From Rubrobacter sp. (lineage in GTDB: Bacteria > Actinomycetota > Rubrobacteria > Rubrobacterales > Rubrobacteraceae): a DNA stretch of 14,401 bases. Numbering within the stretch: the stretch's first letter is position 1; every line of letters begins with the position of its first letter. Under the pieces are notes generated by a model. It was not told where the DNA came from. It saw nothing but the letters and a program-made list of their open reading frames with translations, and searched no databases. This document shows positions 7,420 to 11,013 of this stretch, in pieces. Location of the stretch: positions 1 through 14,401 of the forward strand of contig JADDPR010000309.1 of NCBI GenBank assembly GCA_016781775.1. Reading direction: 5' to 3'. The position numbers were made by a program, and so were the translations under genes.

Positions 7420-7800
7420 GTGCAGCAACAAATAACCGAGAAGGAGGCCCTCGCCGGGGTAGCGGTCGGCCGGGAGAGCGAAGAGATGTGCCTTCTGGCA
7501 CGCTTCTTCAACGGGTTCGCCAACTCGACGCGGCTCTCGATCCTGTTGCTTCTGTCGCGGCAGGGCGAGACCAAGGTGGGTGACCTGGTTCAGGAGCTCG
7601 GTGCGCCGCAGCCGCGCATCTCGGACCACCTCAGGTGCCTCTCCTGGTGCGGCTACGTGAAGGTGCGGCGCGAGGGCCGCAACGCCTACTACTCCATCGC
7701 CGACGACAGGGTGCTCCAGGTCCTGAATCTGGGCGAGGCCATGCTCCGGGATAACCTGGAGCACGTCGAGGCCTGCGGCGCCATCAAGAAAGACTGGTAG
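7420..7800 (+). CDS. ArsR/SmtB-family metal-sensing repressor, CmtR-like
   Basis: A 126-residue winged-helix repressor. The core runs from FFNGFANSTRLSILLLLSRQGETKVGDLVQELGAPQPRISDHLRCL through the wing VKVRREGRNAYYSI. The ArsR-type metal site (ELCVCDL) is absent. Instead Cys73 and Cys77 lie in the recognition helix (HLRCLSWCGYV), and a third cysteine, Cys119, lies near the C-terminus (EHVEACG). This matches the Cys57/Cys61/Cys102 arrangement I recall for the Cd(II)/Pb(II) sensor CmtR of Mycobacterium tuberculosis. A cadmium, lead or other thiophilic-metal sensor is the likely role, probably controlling its own gene and the next. GTG start with AAGGAG 6 nt upstream. A TATAGT at 7390-7395 may be the -10 box, and the short inverted repeat TATAC...GTATA around it could hold an operator, but this is weak. 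Confidence 0.88.
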   Translation: MQQQITEKEALAGVAVGRESEEMCLLARFFNGFANSTRLSILLLLSRQGETKVGDLVQELGAPQPRISDHLRCLSWCGYVKVRREGRNAYYSIADDRVLQVLNLGEAMLRDNLEHVEACGAIKKDW

Positions 7801-7810
7801 CCGACACACC

Positions 7811-8110
7811 TTGAAGATAGAGCTCCTGTACTTCGGCGGCTGCCCCGGGGCCCCGGAGGCCCTCGCCGCCATCAAAAGGGTGGTCGCCGAAGCGGAGCTC
7901 GAGGCCGACGTGGTGCCCATCGACGTGGGTGACGCAGCCCACCCCGGCTTCTCCGGGAGCCCCACGGTGCTGGTAGACGGCGAAGACCCCTTCCCCGCCA
8001 CGCGCACCGACGCCATAAGCTGCAGGCTCTACGAGACGCCCGATGGCCCCAGAAGCTTCCCGAACGACGCCATGCTGCGAACGGCGATCGTGAACAGAAT
8101 CGGGGCTTAA
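7811..8110 (+). CDS. Small thioredoxin-fold protein with single active-site Cys (GGCPGAPEA)
   Basis: A 99-residue protein with a thioredoxin-like beginning, KIELLYFGGCPGAPEALAAIK. The active-site Cys11 is at the turn before the first helix and is not followed by a second CxxC cysteine. SGSPTVLVDGEDPF supplies the cis-proline loop, and ISCRLYETPDG near the end carries another conserved-looking cysteine. Small proteins of this type (LLYF-x-GCP) are often found beside ArsR/MerR regulators and mercury or arsenic genes, and I recall that some relatives carry selenocysteine at the same position; both statements are from memory. The TTG start is 10 nt after the repressor's stop and has no ribosome site of its own, so translational coupling is likely. 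Role inferred: thiol-dependent handling of a metal or electrophile. Confidence 0.8.
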   Translation: MKIELLYFGGCPGAPEALAAIKRVVAEAELEADVVPIDVGDAAHPGFSGSPTVLVDGEDPFPATRTDAISCRLYETPDGPRSFPNDAMLRTAIVNRIGA

Positions 8111-8122
8111 GCCGAAACCCCC

Positions 8123-8163
8123 GCAGCGGTCGTGGTCCTCCACGAATCCAGCGACCCGGCTGC
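8123..8163 (+). terminator. Possible terminator hairpin after the ArsR operon
   Basis: Just after the stop at 8110, TCGTGG (8130-8135) and CCACGA (8140-8145) form a perfect 6-bp hairpin with a TCCT loop. It is enclosed by GCAGC (8123-8127) and GCTGC (8159-8163). Competing pairing of GGTCG (8128-8132) with CGACC (8152-8156) is also possible. The run CCTTTTTG follows some 20 nt later. The position suits termination but the structure is modest. Confidence 0.35.
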
Positions 8164-8271
8164 CCTGAGATGAGGCTAAGTTCCTTTTTGCCTTCGTTCG
8201 TCTTCCCCCGACAAACGATCTCTCCAATCGTGCGGGTCCTCGCACGCCTTCGGAGCTGAGAAGACCGAGAT

Positions 8272-8300
8272 TTTGTTGACCGCGCCCGAGAGCGTATGAT
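8272..8300 (+). promoter_or_regulatory. Candidate promoter of the selenoprotein gene
   Basis: TATGAT at 8295-8300 is a good -10 box. A -35 at the usual distance is poor (TTTGTT at 8272-8277 with 17-nt spacing), while the good-looking TTGACC at 8276-8281 is only 13 nt away. It sits in the AT-richest part of the 324-nt gap before the selenoprotein gene, leaving a leader of roughly 130 nt. Confidence 0.35.
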
Positions 8301-8332
8301 TCTGCGCTCTGCGGTAGATATGGAGCGTGGTT

Positions 8333-8375
8333 GCACGGCCGGCCGTGCGAGGTGGCCCGGCCTCCCCGAGGCCAC
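8333..8375 (+). promoter_or_regulatory. Structured leader: palindrome plus alternative hairpins
   Basis: A perfect 16-nt palindrome (GCACGGCC followed by its complement, 8333-8348) is followed at once by a sequence with two exclusive foldings. GTGGCC (8352-8357) can pair with GGCCAC (8370-8375), or GGCCTC (8359-8364) with GAGGCC (8368-8373). It lies about 60 nt ahead of the selenoprotein start. It could be an operator, an attenuator-like leader or a terminator without a T-run; nothing decides between them. Confidence 0.35.
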
Positions 8376-8434
8376 GACATGGCGGCCAGGTCGAGGCAAC
8401 ACTACCGCTAAGTTATCCCGAGAAAGGAGTGCGC

Positions 8435-9031
8435 GTGAAGCTCAAGCTGTACAGCACCAGAGGCTGACCCTACGCCCGGCGGACCAGGATGGTCCTGCAC
8501 GAAAAGGGAGCCGATTTCGAGGCCAGCGAGGTAAACCTACAAAACAAGAGCGAGGAGTTCCTCCAGGCGAGCCCGACGGGTAAGGTTCCCGTGATCCTGG
8601 TCGACGGCGACTCGCTCTACGAGTCGAACGTCGTCAACCAGTTTCTCGACGAGGTCTACGAGAGCCCGAAGCTCCTCCCCGAGGACCCGAAAGCACGGGC
8701 CCACGCCAGAATCTGGATGGCCCAGGCCGACGACAACTTCTACCCGCAGGTCTTCATCACGACGATGGGCCGCGAGCGCGGCTTCTCGGAGGAGAGAATC
8801 TCCGAGGCGTTCGAGAAGCTCAAGGGTACGCTCTCCCGGCTCGACGAGAGGCTAGGGGGCCGCGAGTACCTGGCGGACGGCTTCTCCCTGGCGGATATCG
8901 CCCACGCCGGCAACTTCGTCCGGCTACACGAGCTCGAAGAGCAGGGCGCCCTCTCCCTCGCTGACTACCCGAACGTAGCCTCCTGGATGGAGAGAATCGA
9001 GGCACGGGAGAGCTTCGAGGCCGCAGGGTAA
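8435..9031 (+). CDS. Glutathione S-transferase-like selenoprotein (Sec at TGA 8465-8467)
   Basis: Read from GTG 8435 with the in-frame TGA at 8465-8467 as selenocysteine, this is a 198-residue GST. The start has AGAAAGGAG with about 5-nt spacing. The N-terminus is KLKLYSTRG-U-PYARRTRMVLHEKG. The TGA falls exactly where glutaredoxin-like GSTs have their catalytic cysteine (S-x-x-C-P-Y-A-x-R-x-R). The thioredoxin-fold half continues with the cis-proline loop TGKVPVI (Pro52) and the glutathione-binding ES at 63-64. A helical C-terminal half ends in a typical GST segment: GGREYLADGFSLADIAHAG, then YPNVASWMERIEARESF. If TGA were a stop, only 10 residues would be made, and the next ATG (8489) would give 180 residues without the catalytic residue or first strand. 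Reading frame, homology and ribosome site are intact on both sides of the TGA, and a SECIS-like hairpin follows. Selenol chemistry would suit peroxide reduction, deglutathionylation or dehalogenation (inference). selA, selB, selC and selD are not in the window. Confidence 0.85.
8479..8498 (+). promoter_or_regulatory. Bacterial SECIS-like hairpin within the selenoprotein gene
   Basis: Right after the TGA, GC-GGACC (8479-8485) pairs with GGTCC-(T)-GC (8491-8498), closing the loop AGGAT (8486-8490). The loop begins 19 nt past the TGA, and a single unpaired T8496 bulges from the 3' arm. I recall the E. coli fdhF SECIS having an upper stem with one bulged U and a loop starting AGG at about 18 nt from the UGA, so distance, loop start and bulge are all similar, though its bulge is on the other arm. 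Such elements recruit SelB with Sec-tRNA. The assignment is by eye. Confidence 0.65.
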
Positions 9032-9146
9032 GCTACCGAAACCCTTTCCCCGCAAGAAGCAGGAATCAAGCTCGCCTCCGCTCAGCCCCCCTGGCGGCAC
9101 TCTCGAGAGAAGCTTCGGACGAGCGGGTACTGCCCGGCAGCACGAA

Positions 9147-9177
9147 GCGGGCCGAGGCCAATGCGGTCTCGGCCCGC
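9147..9177 (+). terminator. Terminator after the selenoprotein gene
   Basis: A 13-bp hairpin: arm 9147-9159 (GCGGGCCGAGGCC) and arm 9165-9177 with one G-T wobble, closing an AATGC loop. T-rich text follows (TTCTTTCG, then GGATTTTTCGG). It lies 115 nt downstream of the selenoprotein stop and looks like a rho-independent terminator. Confidence 0.75.
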
Positions 9178-9522
9178 ATGTTCTTTCGATGTTGGATTTT
9201 TCGGGCCTTTGGCGACGGTCGGCGTGACCTTACCGTTGCTCTTGTGGTGCGTACGGGCGAGCCGGGGCGGCTATACCGTGGTTTACAGGAGGATCGGGGC
9301 GAGTTTCTCCCTGTCTATAGCGACGTCTCGAACCGCGGGATCAGGACGAATCTCGCCGCTAAAAGCTCGCCGTGACCGTCGGAGAAGAGTTTTCTACCTC
9401 GCCGATCTTCCGGCCCGGGGGCGAGGGCCGCGAATCCCGTGCTGGTCCCTGGCCCTTCGGTGTTCTCCCGGCGCCCCTCGCGGCCCCCCGTCGTTGCGTG
9501 GATCGGAACCTCTCCGCCCGGT
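9178..9522. other. 345-nt stretch with no supportable gene
   Basis: Between the terminator and the SseB-like gene, short open frames exist on the plus strand (for example from ATG 9178, 65 codons). None has a ribosome site, recognisable motif or homology that I can see. I see no tRNA, repeat or mobile-element end. GC content is a little lower in its first half, which may mean intergenic or decayed sequence. Confidence 0.4.
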
Positions 9523-9981
9523 CTATGGGTCCCCTGCGAGCGTGGCCCCGTGAGGCACCGGCCGGACCGGGGCGCCTTGCCCGTCGCCCAACAGGTGGCC
9601 TACGAAGCTCTTCCAGTGCATAAAGTTCTCCGGGACGTAACCGTCCACCGGGTTCCCGTGGACAGGGTCGATCAGCACGCCGTCGATGCCCGCGTAGAGC
9701 CCGAGGAGCAGCGAGACAAACTCACCCCCGCAACACTCCCTTGCATACCACCCCTCCGAGAGGTCGCCGGAGACCAGGAAGTCTCCCGCCGCCGTCTCGG
9801 AGGTGAACACCGGAAGCACCTCCGTCCCATCCCGCAGCGTGATGTGCATCAACTCCGGCCCGTGCGCCCCCCCGCGCCGGGCGATCGCGTGGCGCCGGAG
9901 CACCGGGTGTAGTAGCCTGTGCATTCCGGCCCCGACATCGGCGGCGCCGATCCGTACGCTCGCTTCGATCAACCCTGTCAT
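9523..9981 (-). CDS. SseB-like domain protein
   Basis: A 152-residue protein. The central part, ITLRDGTEVLPVFTSETAAGDFL followed by GGEFVSLLLGLYAGIDGVLIDPVHGN, has the pattern of the SseB N-terminal domain (DG-x-x-x-LPVFTS near the start, G-x-DG-x-x-x-NP later). That fold is found in type III secretion-associated and many actinobacterial proteins of unknown role, so the name does not imply secretion here. The first 40 residues contain a small-residue and Arg-rich stretch (HPVLRRHAIARRGG) and a later ECCGG pair of cysteines. ATG start with AGGAG about 9 nt upstream. It is downstream of the Cys-rich small gene on the same strand, the two being separated by a strong hairpin. Confidence 0.65.
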   Translation of the reverse strand: MTGLIEASVRIGAADVGAGMHRLLHPVLRRHAIARRGGAHGPELMHITLRDGTEVLPVFTSETAAGDFLVSGDLSEGWYARECCGGEFVSLLLGLYAGIDGVLIDPVHGNPVDGYVPENFMHWKSFVGHLLGDGQGAPVRPVPHGATLAGDP

Positions 9982-10002
9982 GCGCAGATCTCCTGACTAG
10001 TA

Positions 10003-10045
10003 GACGGGGTCGCGCTCGCGCCGTCCGCGCGAGCGCGACCCCGTC
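10003..10045 (-). terminator. 18-bp perfect hairpin between the two minus-strand genes
   Basis: Arm 10003-10020 (GACGGGGTCGCGCTCGCG) is exactly complementary to 10028-10045, with a 7-nt loop CCGTCCG. It begins 16 nt past the stop of the upstream minus-strand gene and ends 22 nt before the start of the SseB-like gene. No T-run follows on the minus strand. An intrinsic terminator of the high-GC type is most likely; such a long perfect stem could also protect the upstream mRNA's 3' end. Confidence 0.6.
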
Positions 10046-10061
10046 TTCCGTGCCCTTCTCT

Positions 10062-10361
10062 CTAAACGAACTCGACGTCCAAAAACCCCGTCTCCCTCAC
10101 CGCGGCGCCTTCGCAATCGCCGTTGTAGCGCCAGGGATGCAGGATCTCGTCCTCTCGACGACGGACGTCGAGCTCTTCGAGCACCGCGCTCTCGTGGTCC
10201 GCGCCGCAGCGTGCGCAGGCGGTCTCGAAGCGTGTCAGCGTCGGCTTCTCACCGCAGTCGCAATCGACCACGACGCGATCAGGCACCCACCTGTAGGACC
10301 TGCCGAACTCCGTCGCGTGGACGTCGTAGCGCCCCCCGGTGTGCTGTATCACAGTTACCAT
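10062..10361 (-). CDS. Small Cys-rich putative zinc-binding protein
   Basis: A 99-residue hypothetical protein beginning MVTVIQHTGGRYDVHATEFGRSY. It carries a CxC pair (Cys34, Cys36 in DCDCGE) and a CxxC pair (Cys49, Cys52 in ACARCGAD), a four-cysteine zinc-ribbon-like set separated by 12 residues, plus Cys83. The acidic, charged second half (LEELDVRRREDEILHPW) looks helical. I do not recognise the family. The ATG at 10359-10361 is chosen because GGAGAGGAAGG lies just upstream; the frame stays open to 10559, but that part is Gly/Arg/Pro-rich with no motif and is probably non-coding. A structural zinc site is inferred only from the cysteine spacing. Confidence 0.65.
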   Translation of the reverse strand: MVTVIQHTGGRYDVHATEFGRSYRWVPDRVVVDCDCGEKPTLTRFETACARCGADHESAVLEELDVRRREDEILHPWRYNGDCEGAAVRETGFLDVEFV

Positions 10362-10726
10362 AAAGACCTTCCTCTCCGGCAAACAGCCGTCGCCGCAAGC
10401 GATCCCAGCGCCCGCTCTACCCACTCGGACCTTCCCCACGCGCCCACTAGGGCCCGGGGCATGGAGGCGGGCCGAACCCTTCCACGGCCTTTGTCCCGCG
10501 ACGCGCCCCACGATCGCCGCCCCGGGTCCGTTCGCGAACCGCGATGGTCCCGGCGGCACCCACCGCCTCGCCGGGATCTACCGCTCCGTCCTCCACGCCC
10601 TCGGCCTGCCCCAGGCCTCGTACCAGATATCCAATGCAAGTTTTATGCCAGGTCCTCCTTTCCCTTTCCGGGTACGAATGATTACGCAGGGGTGCGGGAC
10701 CGTCATGAACCGATTGGGCCATCTTT
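10362..10726. other. 365-nt gap without a convincing gene
   Basis: Open frames on both strands here are Pro/Arg/Gly-rich and look like the usual stop-poor noise of GC-rich DNA. One on the minus strand (10447-10743) begins inside the palindrome at 10727 but has no ribosome site and no motif I know. The stretch should contain the promoter of the Cys-rich gene; no clear -35/-10 pair is visible on either strand. Confidence 0.4.
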
Positions 10727-10748
10727 AGCTGATGCATATGCATCAGCT
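10727..10748. promoter_or_regulatory. 22-bp perfect palindrome, candidate operator
   Basis: AGCTGATGCAT is followed directly by its exact reverse complement, giving a 22-bp palindrome with no spacer and an AT-rich centre (GCATATGC). It lies about 265 nt before the preferred start of the LOV kinase gene. Its size and symmetry fit a binding site for a dimeric regulator. The LOV protein has its own LuxR-type DNA-binding domain, so autoregulation is possible, but that is a guess. Confidence 0.45.
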
Positions 10749-11013
10749 CTTGGCCTTACCCGCTCCGACGGCCCGGTGGCCCGTGGTATGCTTCGTGCGT
10801 AGGAACGACACGGAGCAGTGGGTAGAAGACTGTGCCATCGGGAGAAGTTCCGACGGGAGGAATCTCAGGCCTGTTCGGGGTCATCAGGCTCGTGTGGAAC
10901 GCAGTACGCGGCGCAGGCTCCGGGGGTGTGGGACCAGGTCCGGGCGCGGAGAGCTGCGGGGGGACGATCTCATGGTGAGCGGGGCCGGCGAGCCCGGGGG
11001 GGAAGGAGTACGG

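Noticed and set aside
8489..9031. GST as a 180-residue protein starting at ATG 8489
   Set aside because: It would remove the first beta strand and the catalytic position and has no ribosome site; the upstream codons match the family and carry a good ribosome site at GTG 8435.
10447..10743. 98-codon minus-strand frame beginning in the 22-bp palindrome
   Set aside because: No ribosome site, no recognisable motif, composition like non-coding GC-rich sequence.
10732..11013. N-terminal extension of the LOV kinase frame to the ATG at 10732
   Set aside because: No ribosome site at 10732 (the start lies in the palindrome), composition is Arg/Gly-rich and random-looking, and a strong ribosome site with ATG at 11014 leads straight into the LOV domain.
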